Assembly: GCF_007752535.1 (NCBI RefSeq)
Contig: NZ_CP036426.1
Coordinates: 7,564,001 to 7,628,000 of the forward strand
Direction of reading: 5' to 3'
Source: Tautonia plasticadhaerens
GTDB taxonomy: Bacteria > Planctomycetota > Planctomycetia > Isosphaerales > Isosphaeraceae
DNA length: 64,000 nucleotides
Part shown: in pieces, positions 1 to 8,796 of the stretch
Numbering within the stretch: position 1 is the stretch's first letter
How the letters are laid out: every line of letters starts with the position of its first letter
Notes under the pieces: model-generated
Databases searched by the model: none
Seen by the model: the letters and a program-made list of their open reading frames with translations, nothing else
Told to the model about the DNA's origin: nothing
Position numbers and translations under genes: made by a program

Positions 1-478
1 CGCTGCGGGCGTTGCGCTCGAAGGGGGCGAAGAAGACCCCGGCGACCCGGGCGGCGATGAACTGCTCGCACAGGGCCTCGGCGTCCTCGGCACCCAGATC
101 CGCCGGGGGTCGGGGGCCGGTGCCCCCCCAGAGCAGGCCATAGCCGTGGACGCGGGCCAGCCCGGCCAGCTCGCCGCAGATCGCCTCGAAGATCTCCGTC
201 GTCCCCAGGCCCGGGATCAGCAGCCCGAGCTGGCGGACCGAGTCCCCGGGCCCGGCCGTCGGGCGCCGGCTGAGGTAGCTGCCGGAGCCGACTCGACGCT
301 CGATGAGCCCCTGCTCCTGGAGGTCGTGCAACGCGCGGGCGACGGTCGGCCTCGAGACGCCGAACCGGGCGACGAGCTGGGCCTCGCTCGGCAGACGGCC
401 TGAGGGGGAGTACTTGCCCGAGGCGATTTCCGCCAGCAGCTCGACGACGATCCGTCGGTATTTCGGCTCCGCGGGCAT
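1..478 (-). CDS. GntR-type regulator with LacI-like effector domain (3' end off window)
   Basis: A transcription regulator of which the first 159 codons are present; the C-terminus lies beyond base 1. Residues 1-70 form a GntR winged helix-turn-helix (opening MPAEPKYRRIVVELL, recognition helix region SRPTVARALHDL). From about residue 85 the sequence (QLGLLIPGLGTTEIFEAICG) turns into the start of a LacI/periplasmic-binding-protein-like sensor domain, as in AraR-type regulators that answer to sugars. It is divergent from the HAD phosphatase gene, with an 8-bp-arm inverted repeat between them, so autoregulation and control of the neighbour are likely (inference). The ATG is the only in-frame start ahead of the HTH. 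The effector cannot be told from this fragment. Confidence 0.85.
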   Translation of the reverse strand, partial: MPAEPKYRRIVVELLAEIASGKYSPSGRLPSEAQLVARFGVSRPTVARALHDLQEQGLIERRVGSGSYLSRRPTAGPGDSVRQLGLLIPGLGTTEIFEAICGELAGLARVHGYGLLWGGTGPRPPADLGAEDAEALCEQFIAARVAGVFFAPFERNARS

Positions 479-512
479 GGCCCCTTCTCCCTGACAAGCA
501 GGCGAAATGCCA

Positions 513-547
513 TGACAGGTATTTTGCCGGTCTTCATCAACCTGTCA
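513..547. promoter_or_regulatory. Operator-like inverted repeat between divergent genes
   Basis: Perfect 8-bp arms, TGACAGGT at 513-520 and ACCTGTCA at 540-547, separated by 19 bases. A further TGACA lies at 492-496. It sits 35 bp upstream of the GntR-type regulator start, and its right arm lies just upstream of a TATACT box serving the rightward gene. Binding of the neighbouring regulator is an inference; GntR operators are usually more closely spaced. Confidence 0.5.
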
Positions 548-569
548 ACTCAGCCGACCCCCTCCTGCC

Positions 570-575
570 TATACT
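570..575 (+). promoter_or_regulatory. Candidate -10 box for HAD phosphatase gene
   Basis: TATACT, one mismatch from TATAAT, in very GC-rich surroundings, 78 bp before the ATG at 654. No good -35 hexamer precedes it; the expected position lies right next to the operator-like arm ending at 547, consistent with repression or weak basal activity. Confidence 0.4.
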
Positions 576-653
576 GATCGCGGGGAGACGACACCCCCGG
601 GCCGACGGACGCTCGATGCCCGGGCTGTCCCACCGAACGGAAGGAAGACCTTG

Positions 654-1574
654 ATGCGACTCCTACCCACGCCGACCGCGACCCCGCCCGGCGGGGACTC
701 GGACCGACGGATCGACGCCGAGCGGCTCCCGGACCATTCGAGGCATTGCCTGGTGGCCAGCGACTTCGACCAGACGCTCAGCTTCAACGACAGCGGGGAG
801 GTGCTCAGCGAGCTGCTCGGCCGGCCGGGCTTCGCCGACAAGGTCCGCGGGCTCGCCGGCGCCCACCTCGTGCAGCAGGGCGGCGAGCTGGCCTACCTGC
901 TGCTGCACGACCCGGAGTACCGCTGCGTCCGCCGGGAGCACCTCGCCGAGGTCGGCCGGCGGATCCGGCTGAAGCGGAACATCGACGCCCTGATCGAGAT
1001 CCTCGAGGGGGGCATCAACGGGCACCGCTTCTCCTTCTTCGTCATCTCGGCGGCCCCCGAGGAGGTGGTCCGCTCGGCGCTGGAGGGGATCGTGCCGCCC
1101 CAGAACATCCACGGGACCCGCTTCTCCTACGACGAGGACTCGGGCGAGATCCGGTCGGTGGAGCGGCTGACGGCCGGCTACGGCAAGGTGGCCGTCCTGG
1201 ACGAGTTGCAGGCCCGGCTCCAGGTCCCCGCCGACCGGATCATCTACGTGGGCGACGGCAGCTCGGACATCCACGTGATGCTCCACGTCAACCGGCGCAA
1301 CGGCTTCACGATCGCCGTCTCGGAGAACAAGCACATCGCGCCGATCGCCCGGCGGACCGTGCTGAGCGACAACGCCCTGAGCGTGCTCGTGCCCATCCTG
1401 GAGGACGTCGTCGACCTGGCCACCCCGGCGCAGGTCCGGGGCTTCTTCGAGGCCCGGGGGCTGGCGGTCCAGGAGTGGGACAAGATGCAGGTCGACGTGG
1501 TGACCTTCCGGGATGGGGACCTGGCCCGCGGCTCGTCCCTCCACGACGCCCCGGCCTCCGCCCGGTTCGGATGA
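654..1574 (+). CDS. HAD-superfamily (subfamily IB-like) phosphatase
   Basis: Cytosolic phosphatase of the phosphoserine-phosphatase-like HAD group, 306 aa. Motif I is DFDQT with nucleophile D37 and acid/base D39; a motif II-like serine lies in VISAAPEEV; motif IV is GDGSSD at residues 200-205, which binds Mg2+. The substrate is not evident: it is longer than SerB and keeps no clear SerB specificity segment. ATG at 654 is chosen over the adjacent TTG at 651 because GGAAGGAAG lies at good spacing upstream. It is divergent from a sugar-type GntR regulator, so a sugar phosphate or similar metabolite is a reasonable guess, no more. Confidence 0.85.
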   Translation: MRLLPTPTATPPGGDSDRRIDAERLPDHSRHCLVASDFDQTLSFNDSGEVLSELLGRPGFADKVRGLAGAHLVQQGGELAYLLLHDPEYRCVRREHLAEVGRRIRLKRNIDALIEILEGGINGHRFSFFVISAAPEEVVRSALEGIVPPQNIHGTRFSYDEDSGEIRSVERLTAGYGKVAVLDELQARLQVPADRIIYVGDGSSDIHVMLHVNRRNGFTIAVSENKHIAPIARRTVLSDNALSVLVPILEDVVDLATPAQVRGFFEARGLAVQEWDKMQVDVVTFRDGDLARGSSLHDAPASARFG

Positions 1575-1746
1575 CCTGACCGCACCCCTCGCGGGCGATC
1601 CGGGCGCCGACACGTCGCCGGGGCGCCCTCCCGCCCGCCGAACAGTCCCACCGCCCCCGGGCGGCTCCCATCGGCCGCCTCGCCCCGAAGCGAGGCGGCT
1701 TCGGGGTCCGTCCCCAGATCCCTCCCCACCCCCTTGACCGGGACCG

Positions 1747-3069
1747 ATGATGCCCCAGGACATGCGTTCGATTGCCGAGATCTCCGATGAAGGTCGCGTC
1801 CGGGCCGAGCTGGCGATGGCCATCGGCGGGTTCGGGATCGGCACCGGAGAGTTCGTCATCATGGGCCTGCTGCCCGACATCGCCGATTCGGCCGGGGTCT
1901 CGGTCCCGGGCGCGGGGTACGCGATCAGCTCCTACGCCCTGGGCGTCGTGGTCGGCGCCCCGGTCATCGCGGTCCTCTCGGCCCGATGCCGCCGGCACGT
2001 GCTCCTGGCGGCGTTGATGGCCTGGTTCGCGGTCGGCAACCTGGCGAGCGCCCTGACGTCGGGGCTGCCGTCGCTGGTCGCCGCCCGATTCCTGGCCGGC
2101 CTGCCGCACGGCGCCTACTTCGGGGTCGCGTCGCTCGTGGCGGCCTCGCTGGTCCCCCCCGAGCGTCGGGCACAGGCCGTCGGGCGGATGATGCTGGGCC
2201 TCACCGGGGCCACGGTCCTCGGCGTGCCGCTGGCCACCGGGCTGGGCCAGTGGTTGGGCTGGCGGGCGGCCTTCGCGCTCGTGGCGATCATCGGGGCGGT
2301 CTCCTGCGCATCGATCCTGGCGTTCGTGCCCCGCCGCCCCGCCGACCTGCGGGCGAGCCCGCTGCGAGAGCTGGGGGCGTTGCGCCGGGGGCAGGTGATG
2401 CTGACGCTGGGGATCGGCTCGGTCGGGCTCGGCGGGCTGTTCTGCGTCTTCAGCTACATCACGCCGACGATGACGCAGGTCGCGGGGCTCCCGGGGCGGC
2501 TGATGCCCGCCGTCCTGGCGGTCTTCGGCGTCGGCATGGTCTCGGGCAATCTCCTCGGCGCCCGGCTGGCCGACCGCGCCCTCATGCCGACCATCGGCGG
2601 GGTGCTGGCCTGGAACGTGGCGACCATGGGGACGTTCAGCTTCGCCGCGACCGATCCGTGGCTGGCGATGGCGAGCGTCCTGCTCATCGGCCACGGGGTG
2701 GCGCTGGTGCCGGCGTTGCAGGTCCGGCTGATGGACGTGGCCGAGGACGCCCAGACCCTGGCGGCGTCGCTGAATCACTCGGCGTTCAACGTCGCCAACG
2801 CGCTGGGGGCCTGGCTCGGCGGGGTGGCGATCCAGGCCGGCCTGGGATGGACCTCGACGGGCTGGGTGGGGGCGTCGCTGGCGGTCGTGGGCCTGGCGAT
2901 CTTCTTCGCGTCCGCGGCCGGGGCCCGGGTCCGTCGCCGCACCCTGAGGGGCCCGGTCCCGAGGAGGGGTGGGGGATGCCCCGCCAGGGCCTCCCCGCAG
3001 TCCCGGGAGCGGTCCGGGACCTCCCCGGCCTCGCCGACCCGCCTCCTCGGGGCGGAGCACCCGGCGTGA
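1747..3069 (+). CDS. MFS efflux transporter, DHA1/AraJ-like
   Basis: Inner-membrane major facilitator superfamily protein, 440 aa, about 12 hydrophobic segments up to residue ~395. The start of TM1 carries TGEFVIMGLLPDIA, typical of the DHA1 arabinose-efflux/purine-efflux branch, and the TM4 region reads FLAGLPHGAYFGVASLVAA, also typical of that branch. Such proteins use the proton gradient to export sugars, nucleosides or drugs; the substrate here is unknown. The last ~45 residues are arginine/proline-rich and hydrophilic, longer than usual for the family. ATG at 1747 is followed by in-frame ATGs at 1750 and 1762, so the exact start is open. Confidence 0.88.
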   Translation: MMPQDMRSIAEISDEGRVRAELAMAIGGFGIGTGEFVIMGLLPDIADSAGVSVPGAGYAISSYALGVVVGAPVIAVLSARCRRHVLLAALMAWFAVGNLASALTSGLPSLVAARFLAGLPHGAYFGVASLVAASLVPPERRAQAVGRMMLGLTGATVLGVPLATGLGQWLGWRAAFALVAIIGAVSCASILAFVPRRPADLRASPLRELGALRRGQVMLTLGIGSVGLGGLFCVFSYITPTMTQVAGLPGRLMPAVLAVFGVGMVSGNLLGARLADRALMPTIGGVLAWNVATMGTFSFAATDPWLAMASVLLIGHGVALVPALQVRLMDVAEDAQTLAASLNHSAFNVANALGAWLGGVAIQAGLGWTSTGWVGASLAVVGLAIFFASAAGARVRRRTLRGPVPRRGGGCPARASPQSRERSGTSPASPTRLLGAEHPA

Positions 3070-3088
3070 CCCGAGGACCGGCGGCGAC

Positions 3089-3107
3089 GTCCCCCCGGCC
3101 GGGGGAC
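3089..3107. terminator. Hairpin between convergent genes
   Basis: GTCCCCC (3089-3095) pairs with GGGGGAC (3101-3107) over a 5-nt loop, midway between the converging stops of the MFS gene and the cytochrome gene. There is no U-tract on either strand, so it is terminator-like only. Confidence 0.5.
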
Positions 3108-3129
3108 TCCTCAGGGATCCGGCCGCCGA

Positions 3130-6099
3130 TCATCGGAGCGACTCGAGATAGGCGAGCAGGTCGGCCGCCTGCTGGGCGGTCAGGTCGGCCAGCTGGCCGT
3201 CGGGCATCAACGAGACCAGCGAGGGGCGGAGTTCCTCCACCTCGTCGGCCGGGAGGACGACCTGCTTGCCCTGGCCGTCCCTCAGGACGACGGCGTGTTC
3301 GTCGCGATCGACCAGCAGGCCGGTCACGAAGCGGCCGTCCGTCGTGGCCGCCGCATAGGAGGCGAATTTCGGCTCGATCCGGCGCGACGGCTCCAGGAGG
3401 CTGTCCAGCAGGTCCTCCCGAGAACGAATCGCCCCGATGTTCGACAGGTCCGGCCCGACCGGGGTGCCCCGGTCCCCGATGCGGTGGCACGTGCCGCACT
3501 GGACCGGCTGCGACCAGAACAGCTCCTCCCCCCGGGCCGGGTCGCCGTCGAGCGACAGTACGGCTCGGGGCCGGGCGACGGAGCCGAGCGTCCTGCCGGC
3601 CCCGCCCTTCGACGGCAGATAACCCTCGAACAGCTCCCGGATCGGGCCGGCGGGGAGCCCCGCCGCCTCGGACATCACCGCGTCCCGATCGGGGGGGGCC
3701 AGCTCTCCCCGGCCGACCTCCCGGGCCAGTCGCATCGCGTCCGAGGGGCGTGCGAGATCCCGACCCGGCGCGTCGCCGCCCGGGCTCCCGCCCTCCCCTC
3801 CCTCACTCGAGCCCAGCTGGGTGATCCAACGGGCGACGAGGTCCAGGCCCTGCTCGTGGGGCCGCTCGGAGCCGATGTGCGGCATCCGGTCGCGGCCGAA
3901 CTTGGCCATCCGGAAGTACAGGGTGCTCGCGTACGGGTCGCCGGGCGCGATGATCCGGGCGTCCGGCAGGCCGAAGTCGCCCCGGGTGGGAGGGATGCCG
4001 ACGGCGTTCATCCCGTCGACCGGGGTGGGTGACTTCAGGCGGAGCGGGACCGCCCCGCCGCCGTGTTCGGAATGGCAGTGGCCGCAGTTGGCGTGCAGGT
4101 AGGAGAGGGCCCTCGCCTCGATCGGCTGGCCCTCGTCCGTCGGGTCGGCGAGCCTCGGCTCGGACGCGGCCGACTCGTCGTCGAACGGCGGCAGCGTGCC
4201 GTCCTCGTCGTCTGCCCGCCGGATGAGCCCCGCCTCGGTGAGCGCCACGAGCTGATTCCGCCCATCGTGCCCCGGCCGATTCAACTGCTCGGGGAGGAAC
4301 GCGAGCGCGTAGTCCGACTGGTTGCTGTGGCACGACATGCACTGGCTTCGACTCGGGAACTGCCACACGCGACCGGGCCCCTCGCCGGGCAATTCCAGCT
4401 CGCCCCCCTCGGAGGGCACCAGGTCGGCGTCGGACTGGTCCGATCGCCACGCGAAGGTGTAGGCCCGCCAGTCCACGCCGTCATAGTGCAGAAGCTGCGT
4501 CTCCAGCCGCCTCCCCCCCAGCGAGAGGGTCCGCACCAGCACCGCGTCCTTCGGGAAGTGCATGCGGAAGGAGTGCCAGGAGACCAGGCCGGGGATCGGC
4601 TTGCCGTCCTCGTAGAACGTCGCGGAGGAATCGCCGGGGAAGGCGACCCAGCGCTCCGCCGTCGCCCCGTCCAGCCACTGGGGGCTGTTCACGTCGTAGG
4701 GGACCACCCCCTCGGCCGGCTCGTGGTCCTCGACCGAGGCGAAGAGCCCGGTCTCCGAGAGCGTCGTCGGGAAGTCGGCGGCCCCGGCGGCGCCCTCGTC
4801 CCGTTCCAGGGTGTGGACGGTGCCCTCCTCCTGGTCGAGGAAGTAGAGCTCCCCCTCCCGGTCCTCGCAGAAGGCGACGAACCGCACCGACGGGCGGGCG
4901 ATCTCGGTCATCTCGGTCGTGCGGTCCCCGTCGAAGCGGGCGGCCCAGAGCCGCCGCGTCTCCCAGTCGCCGAAGACGTACGCCCCGCGCAGCTCCGGGA
5001 ACCGCCCGCCCCGGTAGACCAGGCCGCCGGTGACGCTGCAGGCGATCGAGTGCGGCAGCTCGATCAGGGGCGGGTGGATCGGCGTCGGCCCGACCTGCCC
5101 CGACTTGATCGGCTGGGGCCCCTCCATCGCCGACCAGCCGTAGTTGCCGCCCTTCTCGACCCGATGGACCGACTCCCAGAGCTCCCAGCCCACGTCCCCG
5201 ACGAACAGCTCGCCGGTCTCTCGGTCGAAGCTCATCCGCCAGGGGTTCCGCAGGCCGTACGCCCAGACCTCCGGCCGCGCCCCCTCGACGGCGACGAACG
5301 GATTGTCCGCGGGGATGGCGTAGTTCTTCCCCTCGGCCGTCCGGTCCACGTCGATCCGCAGGATGGACGAGAGCAGGTCGGAGATGTCCTGGCCCGTGTT
5401 GAACGGGTCCGGGGGGTTCGGGCTCGCCGCGTCTCCCGAGGAGATGTAGAGCATGCCGTCCGGGCCGAACCGGAGATCCCCGCCGTTGTGGCCCCCCTGG
5501 AGGAAGGAGAGGATGATCACCTCGGTGGAGGGGTCGATCCGGGGGGGATCGGTCCGGGTGACCTCGAACCGGGACACGCGGGTCCCGTCCGGGAGGTTCG
5601 GCCGCCGGGGGTCGGAGCCCCTCAGGGTATAGCTGACGAAGCAGTGCCGGTTCCGCTCGAAGTCCGGGTGGAAGGCCAACCCGTAGACCGCCTCGACCCC
5701 CTCCGCCCCGTCGAGGAGGTGGACCGTCTCGAGTTCCCCGGGGAGGTCCGCGAAGGGCTCGGCCCTGGCGTCCGGCCCGTCGGCGAACGAATGCAGGACG
5801 CCGGATTGCTCCCCGACGACGAACCGGTCGCTCCCGGGGACCCGGGCGATGAGCAACGGGTGCTCGAATTTCAGGCCCGGGAACGCGCGCACGACGGCGA
5901 ATGGCGGCGGCGGGTCGGGCGAACCCGAGACCCGGGAGGTCGTCCAGGGCGTCCGGCCCGGGCTCCCCTCCCCTTCGGCACCGGGGCCGGCCCCTTTGCC
6001 CTCGGCCGATCCTCGCCACGCGATGTGCCCCGCCGCGAGCAGCAGGGGCGCGATGGTCGTGAGGCGGAGCATGATCCGGAACGACGATGGCGGCATCAT
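3130..6099 (-). CDS. PQQ-type sugar dehydrogenase fused to multiheme cytochrome c domains
   Basis: Large exported oxidoreductase-like protein, 989 aa. A hydrophobic N-terminus (about residues 10-27) acts as signal or anchor. Residues ~65-430 form a six-bladed glucose/sorbosone dehydrogenase (GSDH) propeller with GGHNGGDLRFGPDGMLY and GLRNPWRMSFD. Residues ~440-780 resemble the SO2930-type diheme domain, with CMSCH near 587 and CGHCH near 672. The C-terminus (~850-989) is a Pirellula/Verrucomicrobium-type heme domain with CGTCH near 868. Three covalent hemes are predicted, so electrons could pass from sugar oxidation to heme inside one chain (inference). ATG at 6099 is preferred over GTG at 6105 because GGAG lies 5 nt before it. 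Confidence 0.85.
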   Translation of the reverse strand: MMPPSSFRIMLRLTTIAPLLLAAGHIAWRGSAEGKGAGPGAEGEGSPGRTPWTTSRVSGSPDPPPPFAVVRAFPGLKFEHPLLIARVPGSDRFVVGEQSGVLHSFADGPDARAEPFADLPGELETVHLLDGAEGVEAVYGLAFHPDFERNRHCFVSYTLRGSDPRRPNLPDGTRVSRFEVTRTDPPRIDPSTEVIILSFLQGGHNGGDLRFGPDGMLYISSGDAASPNPPDPFNTGQDISDLLSSILRIDVDRTAEGKNYAIPADNPFVAVEGARPEVWAYGLRNPWRMSFDRETGELFVGDVGWELWESVHRVEKGGNYGWSAMEGPQPIKSGQVGPTPIHPPLIELPHSIACSVTGGLVYRGGRFPELRGAYVFGDWETRRLWAARFDGDRTTEMTEIARPSVRFVAFCEDREGELYFLDQEEGTVHTLERDEGAAGAADFPTTLSETGLFASVEDHEPAEGVVPYDVNSPQWLDGATAERWVAFPGDSSATFYEDGKPIPGLVSWHSFRMHFPKDAVLVRTLSLGGRRLETQLLHYDGVDWRAYTFAWRSDQSDADLVPSEGGELELPGEGPGRVWQFPSRSQCMSCHSNQSDYALAFLPEQLNRPGHDGRNQLVALTEAGLIRRADDEDGTLPPFDDESAASEPRLADPTDEGQPIEARALSYLHANCGHCHSEHGGGAVPLRLKSPTPVDGMNAVGIPPTRGDFGLPDARIIAPGDPYASTLYFRMAKFGRDRMPHIGSERPHEQGLDLVARWITQLGSSEGGEGGSPGGDAPGRDLARPSDAMRLAREVGRGELAPPDRDAVMSEAAGLPAGPIRELFEGYLPSKGGAGRTLGSVARPRAVLSLDGDPARGEELFWSQPVQCGTCHRIGDRGTPVGPDLSNIGAIRSREDLLDSLLEPSRRIEPKFASYAAATTDGRFVTGLLVDRDEHAVVLRDGQGKQVVLPADEVEELRPSLVSLMPDGQLADLTAQQAADLLAYLESLR

Positions 6100-6327
6100 T
6101 TCCACTCCGAGCGCGGACCCCGTCGGGGACGGTCACGAGCGGGGAGCATTGTATCCGCTCGCGCCCCGATGGCGAATCATGCGGCCTCCCGTCGCAATCC
6201 CAACCGAAATGCGTGAGGACATGATGCCCCCTCCGTGTCGGGACGGGGCGTCCGTCGCGGGACTGAGTCCGGAGTCGCGCAGCCCGAGGCCGGCGGGCTC
6301 GAAGTTCGTGCGGGATCGGGGACGAGC

Positions 6328-6355
6328 TTACATCGCCGGTCCCGGCGCGTAATAA
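6328..6355 (+). promoter_or_regulatory. Candidate promoter for Tat-exported protein gene
   Basis: TTACAT (6328-6333), 16-nt spacer, TAATAA (6350-6355), 48 bp before the ATG at 6404. This is the only AT-rich patch of the 304-bp gap between the two divergent genes; nothing else was seen there. Confidence 0.35.
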
Positions 6356-6403
6356 TCGGGGGCACGACGCATCACCCGCTCCCCGAGCCAGGGAGGATCG
6401 ATC

Positions 6404-7933
6404 ATGTCCTTTCCACTGGATCGACGTCGGTTCCTGCGATCGGCCGCGACGGGAGGCGCCCTGGCGGGACTGGGCGACCTGGCCTTCCTCTCCCGCCTCC
6501 GGCCGGTCTCGGCCGAGGAGGCCCGCCTCGACCCGGACGTCGTCCGCCTCCGACCCGAGATCGAGCCGCTGGTCCGACTCATCGAGCAGGCCCCTCGCGA
6601 TCGGTTGCTGGAGGAGGTCGCCGGCCGGCTCCGGCAGGGGACCGGCTACCGCGAGGTCCTGGCGGCGCTGCTGCTGGCCGGCGTGCGCAACGTCGAGCCG
6701 AGGCCGAGCGTCGGCCACAAGTTCCACGCGGTGCTGGTGGTCAATTCGGCCCACCTGGCCAGCCTCGGCTCCCCGGACTCCGACCGCTGGCTGCCGATCT
6801 TCTGGGCGCTGGACTACTTCAAGTCGTCGCAGGCCGAGGACGATCGGGAACGAGGCTGGACGATGGCCCCGGTCGACGAGTCGGCCGTCCCCCCGGCGCG
6901 CAAGGCCCGGGAGGCGTTCCTCGGGGCGATGGGGCGCTGGGACGAGCCGGCCGCCGACGCCGCCGTCGCATCGCTGGCCCGCACGGCGGGCTTGAACGAG
7001 ACCTACGAGCTGTTCTTCCGCCTTGGCGCCCGCGACTTCCGCTCGATCGGCCACAAGGCGATCTTCGTGGCCAACAGCTACCGCACCCTGCAGTGCATCG
7101 GCTACCAGCACGCCGAGCCGGTTCTGCGATCGCTCGCGTACGCCCTGCTGATGCACGAGGACGGCAACCCCGCCGAGCGAGACGCCCCGGCCGACCGCCC
7201 CTGGCGGCAGAACCAGGAGCGGGCGGGGCGGATCCGTGAGGACTGGCGCGGCGGCGACCCGGACCCCGGGGCGACGGCCGAACTGCTGGACGTGCTGCGG
7301 TCCGGCACCGAGGAGGATGCCCCCGAGGCGGTCGTGGATCTCCTGAACCGCGGGGTGGCGCCGCAGTCGATCTGGGACGCGCTGCTCGGCGGCGCCGGGG
7401 AGCTGATCATGCGGCAGCCCGGGATCGCCTCGCTGCACGCCGCCACCTCGACGAACGCGCTGCACTTCGCCTACCAGGCCAGCCACGACGACGAAACGCG
7501 GCGGCTCCTGATGCTCCAGAATGCCGCGTTCCTGCCGATGTTCCACGAGGAGATGACGCGAAGGGGCGAGGTCCGCGACCTCCGGATCGACATCCTGGAG
7601 CCGGAGTCGACCGCCGAGGGCGGGGCCGGGGCGATCGAGGAGATCTTCGCCGAGGCCGGCCGCGATCGGACGGCGGCCGCCCGCAAGGCGCTGGCCTACC
7701 TCCAGGCGGGCCAGGACCCCCGGGATCTCATCGACGCGGCCCGGCGACTGGTGTTCCTCAAGGGGAACGACTCGCATGACTACAAGTACAGCTCGGCGGC
7801 GTTGGAGGACTACGACCACGCCTCGCCGGCCTGGCGCGACCGCTACCTGGCCAGCAGCCTGTTCCTCCTGCCGGCGTCCGGGGACGAGGACAACGGCCTG
7901 GTCGAGCGGACCCGGGCGGCCCTCCGCGCGTGA
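6404..7933 (+). CDS. Tat-exported protein of unknown function
   Basis: A 509-aa protein that I do not recognise. Its N-terminus is a textbook twin-arginine signal: RRRFLRSAA at residues 7-15 followed by a short hydrophobic stretch ending near SAEEA, so it is probably exported folded. The mature part is mostly alpha-helical and histidine-rich in places (VGHKFHAVLVVNSAHLA, QCIGYQHAEPVLRSL, LHAATSTNALHFAYQASHDD), which would suit a metal or cofactor site, but no catalytic signature stands out. Similar long helical Tat proteins are common in planctomycetes. It is followed by a hairpin at 7989-8023 and stands as a single transcription unit. Confidence 0.8.
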   Translation: MSFPLDRRRFLRSAATGGALAGLGDLAFLSRLRPVSAEEARLDPDVVRLRPEIEPLVRLIEQAPRDRLLEEVAGRLRQGTGYREVLAALLLAGVRNVEPRPSVGHKFHAVLVVNSAHLASLGSPDSDRWLPIFWALDYFKSSQAEDDRERGWTMAPVDESAVPPARKAREAFLGAMGRWDEPAADAAVASLARTAGLNETYELFFRLGARDFRSIGHKAIFVANSYRTLQCIGYQHAEPVLRSLAYALLMHEDGNPAERDAPADRPWRQNQERAGRIREDWRGGDPDPGATAELLDVLRSGTEEDAPEAVVDLLNRGVAPQSIWDALLGGAGELIMRQPGIASLHAATSTNALHFAYQASHDDETRRLLMLQNAAFLPMFHEEMTRRGEVRDLRIDILEPESTAEGGAGAIEEIFAEAGRDRTAAARKALAYLQAGQDPRDLIDAARRLVFLKGNDSHDYKYSSAALEDYDHASPAWRDRYLASSLFLLPASGDEDNGLVERTRAALRA

Positions 7934-7988
7934 AGGCCGAATACCCAGGGGGTGACCGGCCCTTATGCCTTGATCTTCGCCGGGAGGG

Positions 7989-8023
7989 GATGGGGGTGGG
8001 GGATGGGCCGAATCACCCCCATC
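7989..8023 (+). terminator. Terminator-like hairpin
   Basis: GATGGGGGTG (7989-7998) pairs perfectly with CACCCCCATC (8014-8023) around a 15-nt loop, 56 nt after the stop of the Tat-exported protein gene. No U-tract follows. Confidence 0.45.
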
Positions 8024-8499
8024 GCCCCTCGCGCGGCGACGCGATGACATCCTCACGGCCACCGGCCGATCCGCGGGGAGCAGCGGCCCCCGGGGCCGGT
8101 GCTGGATCGCGAACGCGCCTCGGAGGACCCGCCCAACACCTCGGCATCGGCCGCGCCCACACCGCACAGCCCCGGCAATCGGCGACGATGCGGGCCCGTC
8201 GACTCGCCCGGGGAGGGGCGTGCGATGACCCCGGGCTCGACGATGATCCGTCCCGACTCGGGCCGACGCCCGCGACCGGACGGACGCCGGAGGGCGATCG
8301 ATCCCCGCTCGGCCCGCCCCCGGGGGCCATTCCTCGCCTCCGTCCCTGGGCGACCGGCCGGGCATCCCCCTCCCCCCGTCCGGCGGTCGACGAACCGGGC
8401 CCAGGCCGGCCGCCTCGCCCGGCAGGTCCCCACGGGCATCCGGGGCGTGGATGCCTCCCGGTCAGCGAAATTGTCGAGGGGATTCGCCCGAATCCCGCT
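8024..8499. other. Long non-coding stretch
   Basis: Part of the 863-bp gap between 7933 and 8797. Reading frames across it are arginine/proline-rich on both strands with no signal peptide, family resemblance or ribosome binding site, as expected of chance open frames at this GC content. No repeat or RNA-like structure was made out. The gap ends in an AT-rich promoter candidate. Confidence 0.5.
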
Positions 8500-8527
8500 T
8501 TGTTATTTTCTTTCGACAGCTTACAAT
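8500..8527 (+). promoter_or_regulatory. Candidate promoter of first spherulin-4-like gene
   Basis: TTGTTA (8500-8505), 16-nt spacer, TACAAT (8522-8527) in a conspicuously AT-rich patch of an otherwise GC-rich gap. The gene starts 270 nt downstream, so the mRNA would have a long leader. Confidence 0.45.
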
Positions 8528-8796
8528 AGCAACCGCCGTGCATGCCGTCCCCAGGGATCGGGGGCCGGGCACTCCGGCAGGTCCTCCGGGCGCAAGGTCG
8601 CGCCGACACGATCGCGAGTCCAGCCCGAGGCGTCGACGCCTCCTCGTAGCGCTTGAGCCCCTCTGCGTCGCCTTCGCCGAGATCGAAGCGGCCCGCCGAG
8701 AGGGACGTTCCCACGGTCCGTCACCCACTCCCCGCCCCCCGGTGGTCGCGCCCACGGCCCCCGGCCCCATCACTCCCGCCCCTGGAGACTCCACCG

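Noticed and set aside
4481-8365. A 1294-codon open frame on the minus strand
   Set aside because: It runs antisense through the Tat-exported protein gene and out of frame through the heme dehydrogenase gene; its product is Arg/Pro/Gly-rich, as expected of a shadow frame at this GC content.
8099-8656. A 185-codon frame in the gap before the first spherulin-4-like gene
   Set aside because: No ribosome binding site or domain, extreme Arg/Pro content, and equal-length open frames on the other strand.
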